The notes below the pieces were generated by a model. That model had not been told where the DNA came from. It worked only from the letters and a program-made list of their open reading frames with translations, and did not search any database. A stretch of DNA of 64,000 nt from positions 186,001-250,000 of the forward strand of contig NZ_JAPEOQ010000002.1 of the NCBI RefSeq assembly GCF_026341035.1, read 5' to 3'. This document shows positions 25,050-33,265 of the stretch, piece by piece. Both the position numbers and the translations under genes were made by a program. The stretch is from Streptomyces sp. NBC_01016 (GTDB lineage Bacteria > Actinomycetota > Actinomycetes > Streptomycetales > Streptomycetaceae). Numbering within the stretch: position 1 is the stretch's first letter; every line of letters begins with the position of its first letter.

Positions 25050-26353
25050 GACTCCCCCCTGGCCGTTCTGTCGGCGGGCGCGGACAGCGTGTCCGCCGCC
25101 GCCCGTTGATACCGCAGCACCGCCGCCTCCGCGGCGCGCAGATTGCAGGGCGCGCTCCACAGCATGCGGCGCGCCGCGTCGTACCGCTCCACCAGGAACG
25201 GGTCCTCGGCGAAACCGAGCCTGGCCACCTTCGCCTTGTACGCGTCGAGGCGCCCGCGCAGCTCCGCGCGGATCGCCAGCGGGGCCGTCACCGCCGTCAA
25301 CGACTCGCGGGCGCGCAGCAGTTCGTCCTCCGCCTTCGTCTCAAGCGACTCCAGGAGCGGCGAGAGCCGGTTCCACTGGCCGTGCCTGCGGTACTCGGCC
25401 GCCGTCGCCAACTGCTCCTGCAACACCGTCGGCGGACCCGACACCGCGGGCACCTCCGACCCGGCTATCTTCGCGAGCACCTCGCCGCGAGCCGACCTCG
25501 CCTCGGCGAGCGTGCGGTCCGCGCGCGACAGCACGTCCCGCAGCCGGCCGAGCCGCACCTCCGCGTCCTGCCGCACGCCGAGCACGGCCTCGATCTCCCG
25601 GCGCACGTCCTCCAGGGCGCGGGCCTCCCGGTCGTACGCCGTGGTGTCGGGGCGGCCGCCGCCGGGCGCCGAACTCCCCGCCGCCTTCTGCCAGTACGTG
25701 AGCGGGTCCGAGACCACTTCCTCGCGCATCCGGGTCAGCGAGCCGGTGATCCGCTCCAGGTCGTCGCCCGCCGGATGCTCACCGGGGCGCACTCCTACGG
25801 AGTGCGCGAGCTGCCGGGTGCGGGCCAGCTCGGCGGCGAGCATGTCGATACGGGCGGGCAGCGCCGACCACACCGCGTCGGCGGCCACCACCATGTCGAG
25901 GGACGAGGCGTACAGCGTGTTCATCCGGTCGACGAGCGCCGCGAGCGTGAACTGCTCGGACAGCTTCGCGGGCCCGGTGATCGAGGGCGAGGTGCCGCCC
26001 GCGCCGGGGCCCGGCGCGATGGTGACGGACTCGCCGCGCAGCAGCTCCGTCAGCTCCGACAGGTCGCCGCGGCTGGGCAGCCTGCGCCGCGAGCGGATCT
26101 CCCGCGCCGTGCGCAACGCGTCCGCGTACGCGTCGAAGTACGCCCACAGCAGCGTGATCTCCTGGTCGGCCGAGGCCCAGCGCTCCTGGGTCGTCCCGGT
26201 CAGCCGGGCGCCCTCCAGGAGTCTGCGCCCCGCGTGGTCCTGCAGGGCGAGCAGGGACGTCTCGATCGCTTCGTGCTCCGCGCCGAGCCGGGCCAGGGCA
26301 CGGTCCACCTCGTCCCGGTCCATCACTGGACCAGCGGGTCCCCCGACGCCCAT
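25046..26353 (-). CDS. Helical/coiled-coil protein of the PknG locus, unknown function
   Basis: This is a 435-residue soluble protein made mostly of long Ala/Arg/Glu-rich helices, consistent with a coiled coil, with a Gly/Pro-rich break near 115-130. No catalytic motif, signal peptide or membrane segment is seen. GAGAGGTG precedes ATG 26353, and the gene ends in a GTGA overlap with pknG, so the two products are made together. It lies between the GlnH-like and pknG genes, a position with no counterpart in the mycobacterial glnX-glnH-pknG set as I know it. A scaffold linking the membrane sensor to the kinase is a reasonable guess only. Confidence 0.75.
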   Translation of the reverse strand: MGVGGPAGPVMDRDEVDRALARLGAEHEAIETSLLALQDHAGRRLLEGARLTGTTQERWASADQEITLLWAYFDAYADALRTAREIRSRRRLPSRGDLSELTELLRGESVTIAPGPGAGGTSPSITGPAKLSEQFTLAALVDRMNTLYASSLDMVVAADAVWSALPARIDMLAAELARTRQLAHSVGVRPGEHPAGDDLERITGSLTRMREEVVSDPLTYWQKAAGSSAPGGGRPDTTAYDREARALEDVRREIEAVLGVRQDAEVRLGRLRDVLSRADRTLAEARSARGEVLAKIAGSEVPAVSGPPTVLQEQLATAAEYRRHGQWNRLSPLLESLETKAEDELLRARESLTAVTAPLAIRAELRGRLDAYKAKVARLGFAEDPFLVERYDAARRMLWSAPCNLRAAEAAVLRYQRAAADTLSAPADRTARGES

Positions 26354-26422
26354 CGATCACCTCTCGCTTTCCCGAGTCCTCGTCAAGTCCCTGCCGCACC
26401 GCTCCGCTTGTCCTGCCGGCTC

Positions 26423-27475
26423 CTACTGGTACTTCGGCGCGGGCGGCCCCGAAGAGGAGCCGAGCGCCGGCTTCAGCCAGTGGTCGTACGACTTCTGCCA
26501 GCCGTCGGACTTGCGGTAGTCCACCAGCACCTGGTTGACCCGGCGCACCAGGTCGTCCGCGCCCTTCTTCATGGCGACGCCGTAGAACTCCTCGGTGTAC
26601 GGCTCGCCCTTGAGCTCCACCGTCGGGTCCTGCGCGGCCTGGCTCGCGGCGAGCGCGCCGTCGGTGACCACCGCGTCGACCTCGCCGAGCTGGAGCCGCA
26701 CCAGGCAGTCCAGCTGGTTCGGCACGGTCGTGGAGATGTCGGTGCTCTGCGGGAGACCGCCCTCGTCCACCGGCTTCTTCTTGCCGTCCTCCAGCGACGA
26801 CGCGGCCGTCGAACCGGTCGCCGCGCAGATCCGCTTGCCCGCGAGCGAGGCCCCGTACCCCTTGATGTCGGAGGTCTTCGGGGCGAGCACCTGCTGGCCG
26901 GTCTGGAAGTACGCGGTGGAGAACGCGACGTCCTCGAGGCGGTCGCAGCTGATGGTCATCGTGCGGACCACCATGTCGACGTCGCCGTGCTGGATCGCCG
27001 GGATGCGCTCGTTGGTGGGGATGGCGCGGAAGCGGACCGCGTCCCGGTCGCCGAGGATCTTCTCCGCGATCTCGTGCGCGAGATCGATGTCAAAGCCCTC
27101 CAACTCGCTGGTCTTCGCCGTGCTGTTGGGGTCGCGGTAGCCCCAGCGGTAGCTGTTCTGGTCGACGCCGACCGAGAGATAGCCGCGGTCCTTGACGGCC
27201 TGCACCGCGCTGCCGCTCTCGCTGCCCGAAGGGGAGAGGCTGCGCTCCGGCTCCTTGCCCTTCACCGAGGGGTCGCAGTCGCCCGCCCTGGCCTGCCGGC
27301 CGTCGGCGACGCCACCGGACGCGTAGCTCGTCGTGCCGCTGTCGGTGGGGCGCTGTTGCTGGGTCAGCGGGAGCAGCAGCGCGAACACCGCCGTCAGGGC
27401 GCATGCCACCGCCATGGCGGCCACGCCGCCCCAGCCGCGCAGAGTCACCTTCCGCACGTTCCTTCGCTCGCTCAT
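26423..27475 (-). CDS. glnH: Membrane-anchored amino-acid-binding protein, GlnH-like
   Basis: This is a 350-residue family 3 solute-binding protein. One N-terminal hydrophobic segment (AAMAVACALTAVFALLLPL) could be a membrane anchor; AVAC is a poor lipobox and is followed by more hydrophobic residues. The binding domain has GYLSVGVDQNSYRWGYRD, LEGFDIDLAHEIA and VVTDGALAASQ. In Mycobacterium tuberculosis, GlnH binds Asp, Glu, Asn or Gln and signals via GlnX to PknG instead of feeding a transporter. No permease gene is present here, which supports the same use. ATG 27475 follows GAGGGGG; the GTG at 27493 overlapping the glnX-like stop is an alternative. Confidence 0.85.
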   Translation of the reverse strand: MSERRNVRKVTLRGWGGVAAMAVACALTAVFALLLPLTQQQRPTDSGTTSYASGGVADGRQARAGDCDPSVKGKEPERSLSPSGSESGSAVQAVKDRGYLSVGVDQNSYRWGYRDPNSTAKTSELEGFDIDLAHEIAEKILGDRDAVRFRAIPTNERIPAIQHGDVDMVVRTMTISCDRLEDVAFSTAYFQTGQQVLAPKTSDIKGYGASLAGKRICAATGSTAASSLEDGKKKPVDEGGLPQSTDISTTVPNQLDCLVRLQLGEVDAVVTDGALAASQAAQDPTVELKGEPYTEEFYGVAMKKGADDLVRRVNQVLVDYRKSDGWQKSYDHWLKPALGSSSGPPAPKYQ

Positions 27476-27489
27476 CGCCGCACCCCCTC

Positions 27490-28938
27490 TCACCGGTACT
27501 CCGAAAGCCTGCGTCCGATACCGAACACCGCGCCGGCCGCGGCCAGCACCGCCAACACCGCCGCCCCCACGGGCAGTCCGGTCATCGCGTCGAGACCGCC
27601 GCTCGCCTTGTCACTGAACTGACGCTGCTCGTGCACGAGGGCCGTGTCCAGATTCTTGTCCACCAGATCGAAGCATTCACCTGTCGGCTTGTCCTTCTTC
27701 GAACCGATGATCTTGTCGAGCGCGCCCTGGTAGTTGCCGGAGTCGTCCTGCTCCCGCGCGTCCTGGTGACGCTTGCGCCACTCCTTCATGCTGTCGTTCG
27801 CCTTGGTCACGGGCGCGCGGCCCGTGGTGTCGCCCTCGTCGTCGGCGAGCGCGTACGCGGCGTTCAGCTTGCCGGCGAGCGCGGTCATCTCCTGCTGGAA
27901 GTCGACGTCGTACTTGTCCTTGGTCTCGCCCTTCACGGACACCGTCTCCGCGCCACGGCTGACCAGCGTCAGGTTCTCGCTGCCCCGCGCCTTCAGGGAC
28001 GCGATGCTCGCGTCGTGCAACACGTTCAAGGACCGTACGCCATGGTCATAGGACGCACTGAGTCCGCTGCGCGCGACGGTGTGACCGACGACGAGCCACA
28101 GCAGCACCACGGTGGCCGCCGCGGTGGCGGCGACGAGCCCCTGGTTGAACACCCGGTTCGTACGCCGGTAGTTGCGCCGCTGTGCCCACGCGAGGCCCGC
28201 GAGCGCGAACACGCCGAGGACGATGGCGATCCACGGGTAGGGCGTCGCCGAGTCGTAGTCGTTCCGCAGCCGCTGGTTCTCCGTCTTGTAGAGATCCTCG
28301 GCGGCCGGGAGCATCTCGGTCTGCATCTTCTCGTTCGCGTACCGCAGATAGGCGCCGCCCAGCGGGAAGCCCTGCCGGTTGTTGGCCCGGGCCCGCTCGA
28401 TGAGGCCCTTGTACTGCGGCAGCAGCTTGTTCAGCTCCGCGATCGTCCCGGCAGAACGGGTGCCGGGGTCGGTGCTGGTCGCCGCGGTCACCAGCTTGTC
28501 CGCGGCGTTCCTGATGTCGCGCTCGTACCGGTCGCGCACAGCCGCCGGTTCCTGGCCCCCCGCCAGGAAGCCGCTGGACGCCGCCGTGTTGGCGTCGGCG
28601 AGCGAGCGGTAGATGTCGGCGGCGTCGGCGCTCAGCGGCTGGCTGGAGTGCAGCACGTCGTCCGCGGCCGCCGAGCGGTCCGTCATCTGCCAGGCCGTCG
28701 TCGCGCCGAACGCCACGACGAGCAGCGCGAGGATGGCGCCGATGATGCGCAGCCTGCCGGGCTCGGTCGTGGCCGCGGCCTTCAGCCGGTCCACGCCCTC
28801 CGCCCAGGCGGTACGCCGCCGGGGCGGAGGCGCGCCGGGCGGACCGCCCCGCTGCGCCTGTGGTGGCACGCCCGGAATGGACGGCGCGGCGGCGGGACGC
28901 TCCGGCGGCGCCACGCTCCCGTTCGACGGGTATGTCAC
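27490..28938 (-). CDS. glnX: GlnX-like four-helix membrane sensor protein
   Basis: This is a 482-residue membrane protein. GTG 28938 is preceded by GGGGGAGGG. A Pro-rich cytoplasmic N-terminus leads to TM1 (IIGAILALLVVAFGATTAW). An about 150-residue external domain rich in Ala and Asp helices follows, then TM2 (WIAIVLGVFALAGLAWA) and TM3 (VAATAAATVVLLWLVVG), a second external domain and TM4 near the C-terminus (VGAAVLAVLAAAGAVFG). This four-helix, two-loop plan matches Rv0412c (GlnX), which relays amino-acid occupancy of GlnH to PknG. It is the first gene of the minus-strand locus. The assignment is by architecture and gene order. Confidence 0.8.
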   Translation of the reverse strand: MTYPSNGSVAPPERPAAAPSIPGVPPQAQRGGPPGAPPPRRRTAWAEGVDRLKAAATTEPGRLRIIGAILALLVVAFGATTAWQMTDRSAAADDVLHSSQPLSADAADIYRSLADANTAASSGFLAGGQEPAAVRDRYERDIRNAADKLVTAATSTDPGTRSAGTIAELNKLLPQYKGLIERARANNRQGFPLGGAYLRYANEKMQTEMLPAAEDLYKTENQRLRNDYDSATPYPWIAIVLGVFALAGLAWAQRRNYRRTNRVFNQGLVAATAAATVVLLWLVVGHTVARSGLSASYDHGVRSLNVLHDASIASLKARGSENLTLVSRGAETVSVKGETKDKYDVDFQQEMTALAGKLNAAYALADDEGDTTGRAPVTKANDSMKEWRKRHQDAREQDDSGNYQGALDKIIGSKKDKPTGECFDLVDKNLDTALVHEQRQFSDKASGGLDAMTGLPVGAAVLAVLAAAGAVFGIGRRLSEYR

Positions 28939-29101
28939 TTCGACCCTCCCCCATGGTCGTACGTCGGTCGCAAGTATCGCTTCCGCGACTGACATCCGCA
29001 CGGGCATTCGCTGGATCTTGTGCGGAAGCGCTCCGCTGTGGAACACGTGGGGGCGGGGGGTTCGGTTCCCTGGTCGTGTCTGCGGCGACGTGGTCGAGGT
29101 C

Positions 29102-29149
29102 GCGGGGCGCTGCCCCGGACCCCGCGCCTCAATCGCCGGCGGGGCTTGA
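29102..29149. repeat. Streptomyces-type GC-rich palindromic intergenic repeat
   Basis: The sequence CCCCGGACCCCGCGCCTCAA, with CCGGCGGGGCTTGA after it and GGGGCGCTG before it, recurs at 52265-52410 and 62882-62973. It can form a hairpin and lies between csnK and the glnX-like promoter. It is probably a REP-like mobile or structural repeat that also acts as terminator. Confidence 0.7.
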
Positions 29150-29160
29150 TTGTGGTCGAG

Positions 29161-30126
29161 TTATGCGTAATACGCCCGCACTCTTGCATGGATCTCCGGA
29201 GGAGCTCCCACTGCGTCCAGGCCCAGGAGTGCTGCTCCCAGTACCGGGCGTTCTGTCACCACGCGGGGGATTGCGTGCGGCGCCTTGGTGGACAGCAATA
29301 TCCGTACGCGGTCGTTGAGTTGGGGGTGTTGGGCTGCCAGGACGCTGCCGCCCAGGAGGACCGGGGCCGGCTCGTCCAGGAGGTCGAGGCGGCGTAGGGC
29401 CACTGTTGCCATTGCCACCACCTCGTCGGCCATGCGCTCGACCAGGGAGCGGGCCACCGGGTCGTCGGCCGCCGCCGTGGCGAAGAGGACCGGGGTGAGT
29501 TCGTGGCGGCGGAGTGCGGGGATGTGGCCCAGGTGCAGCGCCTCGATCAGGGCGTACATGGAGTCGAGGCCGAAGTGGGCGGGCAGGGCGTGCATCAGGG
29601 CCGTGGGCCCGCCGCGGCCGTCCTCCGCGCGTGCGGCGAACCAGATGGCCTCCTCTGCGAGGCCGCCACCGCCGCCCCAGTCGCCGGAGAGCCGGCCGAT
29701 CGCGGGGAACCGGGCCGTGCGGCCGTCGGGCAGCATCCCCGCGCAGTTGACGCCCGCCCCGCACACGACGGCGACGCCGCGCGGTTCGGCGTCCTCCAGG
29801 AGCCCGGCGCGCAGTACGGCGAAGGTGTCGTTGCGTACGTCGACCCGGGATCCCCAGCGGCGTGTGGTGAGGGCTGCCGCCAACTCCCGTTCCTCCACCG
29901 GGAGATCGGCATTGGCCAGGCACGCCGACACATGGTCGACGGTGCCCACGCCCGCCTGCGCGAAGGCGCGGTCGACCGCCTCCGCCAGGACGTCCACGGC
30001 CGGTGTCACGTTCGCCCGGTGGGGCTGGAACCCGCCGCCGCGGGCCGCGCCGACGACGGTGCCGTCGGCCGCGACCACCGCGACGTCGGTCTTGCTGTTG
30101 CCCGCGTCGATGGCGAGGACGGTCAT
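29161..30126 (-). CDS. csnK: BadF/BadG-family amino-sugar kinase, CsnK
   Basis: This is a 321-residue ASKHA kinase. It has the phosphate-1 motif LAIDAGNSKTDVAV, an Asp-containing GDWGGGGGLAEEAI region and VLLGGSVL near the C-terminus, as in N-acetylglucosamine kinases. ATG 30126 overlaps the csnH stop (ATGA). It is the last gene of the csnR-K order known from S. lividans and S. coelicolor, where the operon imports and processes chitosan oligosaccharides. Phosphorylation of glucosamine or a glucosamine-containing sugar is inferred. Confidence 0.88.
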   Translation of the reverse strand: MTVLAIDAGNSKTDVAVVAADGTVVGAARGGGFQPHRANVTPAVDVLAEAVDRAFAQAGVGTVDHVSACLANADLPVEERELAAALTTRRWGSRVDVRNDTFAVLRAGLLEDAEPRGVAVVCGAGVNCAGMLPDGRTARFPAIGRLSGDWGGGGGLAEEAIWFAARAEDGRGGPTALMHALPAHFGLDSMYALIEALHLGHIPALRRHELTPVLFATAAADDPVARSLVERMADEVVAMATVALRRLDLLDEPAPVLLGGSVLAAQHPQLNDRVRILLSTKAPHAIPRVVTERPVLGAALLGLDAVGAPPEIHARVRAYYA

Positions 30127-31388
30127 GCCCACGCGAGGTGCTCCCGGTTGTGCGCGATCAGTTCGTCCGTGAGGCGGTCGGCGTATTCGATCTGGCCGAT
30201 GAGGGGGTGCGCGAGCAGCGCGTTGAAGACGCGGTCCCTGCCGCCCTTGAGGGCCGCCTCCAACGCCAGGTCCTCGTAGGCGGTGACGTTGGCGATGAGG
30301 CCCGCGTACAGGGGGTCGAGCTTGGCGACCGGCAGCGGCTTCGCGCCCTTCGCGTCGACGGAGGCCTGTACCTCGATGACGGCGTCGTCGGGGAGGAAGG
30401 GGAGAGTGCCGTTGTTGTACGTGTTCACCACCTGGTGCGGGCTGCCGCCGCCACCGAGGAGGGACGCGGCCAGGTCGACCGCCGCCTCGCTGTAGAAGGC
30501 GCCGCCCCGCTTCGCGAGCAGCTCCGGCTTCTCGTCGAGCGTCGGGTCGCCGTACAGCTTCAGCAACTCGCTTTCCATCTCCGCCACTTGAGCGGCGCGG
30601 GACGGCTTCGTGCGCAGCTCTCGTACGACCGCGTCGTGCTGGTAGTAGTAGCGCAGGTAGTAGGACGGGACGACGCCGAGGCGGTCGACGACCGCGCGCG
30701 GCATGTGCAGGTCCTCGGCGATGGCGTCGCCCTGTTCGGCGATCAGGCGCGGCAGGACGTTCTCGCCGTCGGGGCCGCCGAGGCGTACGCCCAGCTCCCA
30801 CGTCAGGTGGTTGAGGCCGACGTGGTCCAGGTGCACCTCCTGCGGCGTCACGTCCAGGAGCCGGGCGAACTTCCGCTGGAAGCCGATCGCGACGTTGCAC
30901 AGGCCGACGGCCTTGTGGCCCGCCTGAAGCAGTGCCCGCGTCACGATGCCCACCGGGTTGGTGAAGTCGATGATCCAGGCGTCCGGGTTGGCGCGGCGCA
31001 CGCGTTCGGCGATGTCGAGGACGACGGGCACGGTCCGCAGCGCCTTCGCGAGGCCGCCGGCGCCGGTCGTCTCCTGGCCGACGCAGCCGCAGTCCAGCGG
31101 CCACGTCTCGTCCTGGTTGCGCGCGGCCTGCCCGCCGACGCGCAGTTGGAGGAGGACCGCGTCGGCGTCGGCGACGCCCGCGTCCACGTCGGACGTCGTA
31201 CGTATGACGCCCGGGTGTCCCTGCTTGGCGAAGATGCGGCGGGCGAGGCCGCCGACCAGTTCGAGGCGGTCCGCGGCCGGGTCGACGAGCACGAGCTCCT
31301 CGATCGGCAGCGTGTCCCTCAGCCGCGCGAACCCGTCGATGAGTTCGGGTGTGTAGGTCGATCCTCCGCCGACCACGGCGAGCTTCAT
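30123..31388 (-). CDS. csnH: GH4 family NAD/metal-dependent glycosidase, CsnH
   Basis: This is a 421-residue GH4 enzyme. The N-terminal Rossmann motif GGGSTYTPEL binds NAD. The metal-site Cys and His lie in GLCNVAIG and VGLNHLTW, and NQDETWPLDCGCVGQET is the typical GH4 substrate region. GH4 enzymes cleave glycosides by an oxidation-elimination mechanism, usually on phosphorylated sugars. Here it would cut intracellular glucosamine oligomers delivered by CsnE-CsnG, acting together with CsnK. AAGGGA precedes the ATG, and the csnG stop is 9 bases upstream. Confidence 0.9.
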   Translation of the reverse strand: MKLAVVGGGSTYTPELIDGFARLRDTLPIEELVLVDPAADRLELVGGLARRIFAKQGHPGVIRTTSDVDAGVADADAVLLQLRVGGQAARNQDETWPLDCGCVGQETTGAGGLAKALRTVPVVLDIAERVRRANPDAWIIDFTNPVGIVTRALLQAGHKAVGLCNVAIGFQRKFARLLDVTPQEVHLDHVGLNHLTWELGVRLGGPDGENVLPRLIAEQGDAIAEDLHMPRAVVDRLGVVPSYYLRYYYQHDAVVRELRTKPSRAAQVAEMESELLKLYGDPTLDEKPELLAKRGGAFYSEAAVDLAASLLGGGGSPHQVVNTYNNGTLPFLPDDAVIEVQASVDAKGAKPLPVAKLDPLYAGLIANVTAYEDLALEAALKGGRDRVFNALLAHPLIGQIEYADRLTDELIAHNREHLAWA

Positions 31389-31397
31389 AGAAATCCC

Positions 31398-32306
31398 TTA
31401 GCCCTTTACTCCGGTGAGGGTGACGCCTTCGACGAAGGCCTTCTGTGCGAAGAAGAAGACGAGGCAGACCGGCGCCATCACCAGGAGCGTGGCCGCCATC
31501 GTCAGGTTCCAGTTGACGCTGTGCGCGGACTTGAAGGACTCAAGGCCGTAACTCAGCGTCCAGGAAGCCGGGTTCTGGGCCGCGTAGATCTGCGGCCCGA
31601 AGTAGTCGTTCCAGCAGTAGAAGAACTGGAAGAGGGCGACGGCGGCGATGCCCGGCTTGGCCATCGGCACCACGATCTTCAGCAGCGTGCGCAGCTCGCC
31701 GCAGCCGTCGACCTTCGCCGACTCGATGTACTCCTTCGGGATTGTCAGCAGGAACTGACGGAGCAGGAAGATCGAGTACGCGTCGCCGAACGCCATCGGG
31801 ATGATCAGCGGCCACAGGGTGCCGGAGAGGTGGAACTGCTGCGCCCACACCAGGTACATCGGGATCACGATGACCTGCGGCGGAAGCATCATCGTCGAGA
31901 TGACGAGGAGCATCGCCGTGCGCCGCCCGCGGAAGCGGAACTTGGCGAGCGCGTACGCGACGGGGATCGCCGAGCACACGGTGAACAGCGTGCCGAGCCC
32001 CGCGTACAGCAGCGAGTTCTTCCACCAGTCGAGGAAGCCGTCCGTCTGAAGGACCGCCTTGTAGTTCTCCCAGTGCCAGGAGTCCGGCCACAGGTCGCCG
32101 CTCATCGCCTGCCCGTCGCTCATCACGGACGTCAGGAAGACGAACACGAAGGGGAGGACGAAGAGCAGCGCGACCGCGATCGCGATGCTGTGCACGGCGA
32201 TCCAGTGCAGGATCCGTTGGCGGCGGGCGCGCCGGGCGGCCGGGCCGCTCTCGGGTGCGGGCCCGGTGGTGACGGCGGGGCGCGGCCTCAAGGTCGTAGT
32301 GGTCAT
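31398..32306 (-). CDS. csnG: ABC sugar transporter permease, CsnG
   Basis: This is a 302-residue inner-membrane permease of the carbohydrate uptake 1 (MalG-like) type with six predicted helices. The cytoplasmic EAA-like loop is EYIESAKVDGCGELRTLLKI. The start ATG 32306 has GGAGGA 13 bases before it. It pairs with CsnF, 5 bases upstream. No ATPase gene is in the operon, so the shared MsiK ATPase encoded elsewhere would energise it, as for other Streptomyces sugar importers. Confidence 0.92.
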   Translation of the reverse strand: MTTTTLRPRPAVTTGPAPESGPAARRARRQRILHWIAVHSIAIAVALLFVLPFVFVFLTSVMSDGQAMSGDLWPDSWHWENYKAVLQTDGFLDWWKNSLLYAGLGTLFTVCSAIPVAYALAKFRFRGRRTAMLLVISTMMLPPQVIVIPMYLVWAQQFHLSGTLWPLIIPMAFGDAYSIFLLRQFLLTIPKEYIESAKVDGCGELRTLLKIVVPMAKPGIAAVALFQFFYCWNDYFGPQIYAAQNPASWTLSYGLESFKSAHSVNWNLTMAATLLVMAPVCLVFFFAQKAFVEGVTLTGVKG

Positions 32307-32311
32307 GTCGA

Positions 32312-33247
32312 TCAGTCCTCCGCCGCGAGCAGACCCGAGCGCTTGCGCATGAGCAGCGAGGTCACGGCCATGGCAATGGCGAACAGGACGAGCGAAAGCA
32401 CGCACGCCGCGCCGGTGTTGAAGTTCTGGAAGCCCATCGAGTAGACGAGCTGCGGGACGGTGAGCGTCGAGTGGTCGGGATATCCCGGCTGGATGACGGT
32501 GCCGGGACCGATCGATACGCCCGACGCGATCTTTCCGGCGACGAGGGCCTGCGTGTAGTACTGCATGGTCTGCACGACGCCCGTCACCACGGCGAACATG
32601 ACGATCGGGGTGATCGAGGGCCACGTCACGTAGCGGAACTTGGCGAAAGGACCGGCGCCGTCCAGCTCGGCCGCCTCGTACTGCTCCTTCGGTACGTCGA
32701 GCAGCGCGGCCATGAAGATGACCATGAGGTCGCCGATGCCCCAGAGGGACAGCAGGACGAGCGAGGGCTTGGCCCAGGTGGGATCGTTGAACCAGTTGGG
32801 GCCCTCGATGCCGACCTTGGCGAGGATCTCGTTGACCGGCCCGCTGCCCGGGTTGAGCAGGAAGACGAAGGCGACGGTCGCGGCGACCGGCGGCGCCAGA
32901 TACGGCAGGTAGAAGGCGGTCCGGAAGAATCCGACGCCACTCTTGATCTTGGTGATGAGCAGCCCGAGCGAGAGTCCGAACACCACGCGCAGCGCCACCA
33001 TCACCACCACGAGCCACAGCGTGTTCCACAGGGCGGGCCCGAACAGCGGCATGTCCCGGAACACGTACACCCAGTTCCGCAGCCCCACGAAGGTGGGCGC
33101 CTTGATCTGGTTGTAGTGCATGAACGAGAAATAGACGGTGGCGAGCAGCGGATAGGCGAAGAAGGCGCTGAATCCGATCAGCCAGGGGGAGAGAAAGCCC
33201 ACGGTGCGCAGTCTGCGGCGGGCAGGCCTGGAAAGGGTGAGTGCCAT
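32312..33247 (-). CDS. csnF: ABC sugar transporter permease, CsnF
   Basis: This is a 311-residue permease of the MalF/UgpA type with six helices. The EAA-like loop is EQYEAAELDGAGPFAKFRYV. It forms the membrane channel with CsnG and takes substrate from CsnE. ATG 33247 lies 18 bases after the csnE stop. The ribosome site is weak (GGGA), so expression probably depends on the operon transcript. Confidence 0.92.
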   Translation of the reverse strand: MALTLSRPARRRLRTVGFLSPWLIGFSAFFAYPLLATVYFSFMHYNQIKAPTFVGLRNWVYVFRDMPLFGPALWNTLWLVVVMVALRVVFGLSLGLLITKIKSGVGFFRTAFYLPYLAPPVAATVAFVFLLNPGSGPVNEILAKVGIEGPNWFNDPTWAKPSLVLLSLWGIGDLMVIFMAALLDVPKEQYEAAELDGAGPFAKFRYVTWPSITPIVMFAVVTGVVQTMQYYTQALVAGKIASGVSIGPGTVIQPGYPDHSTLTVPQLVYSMGFQNFNTGAACVLSLVLFAIAMAVTSLLMRKRSGLLAAED

Positions 33248-33265
33248 ACGAGAATGTCCCGTTCC

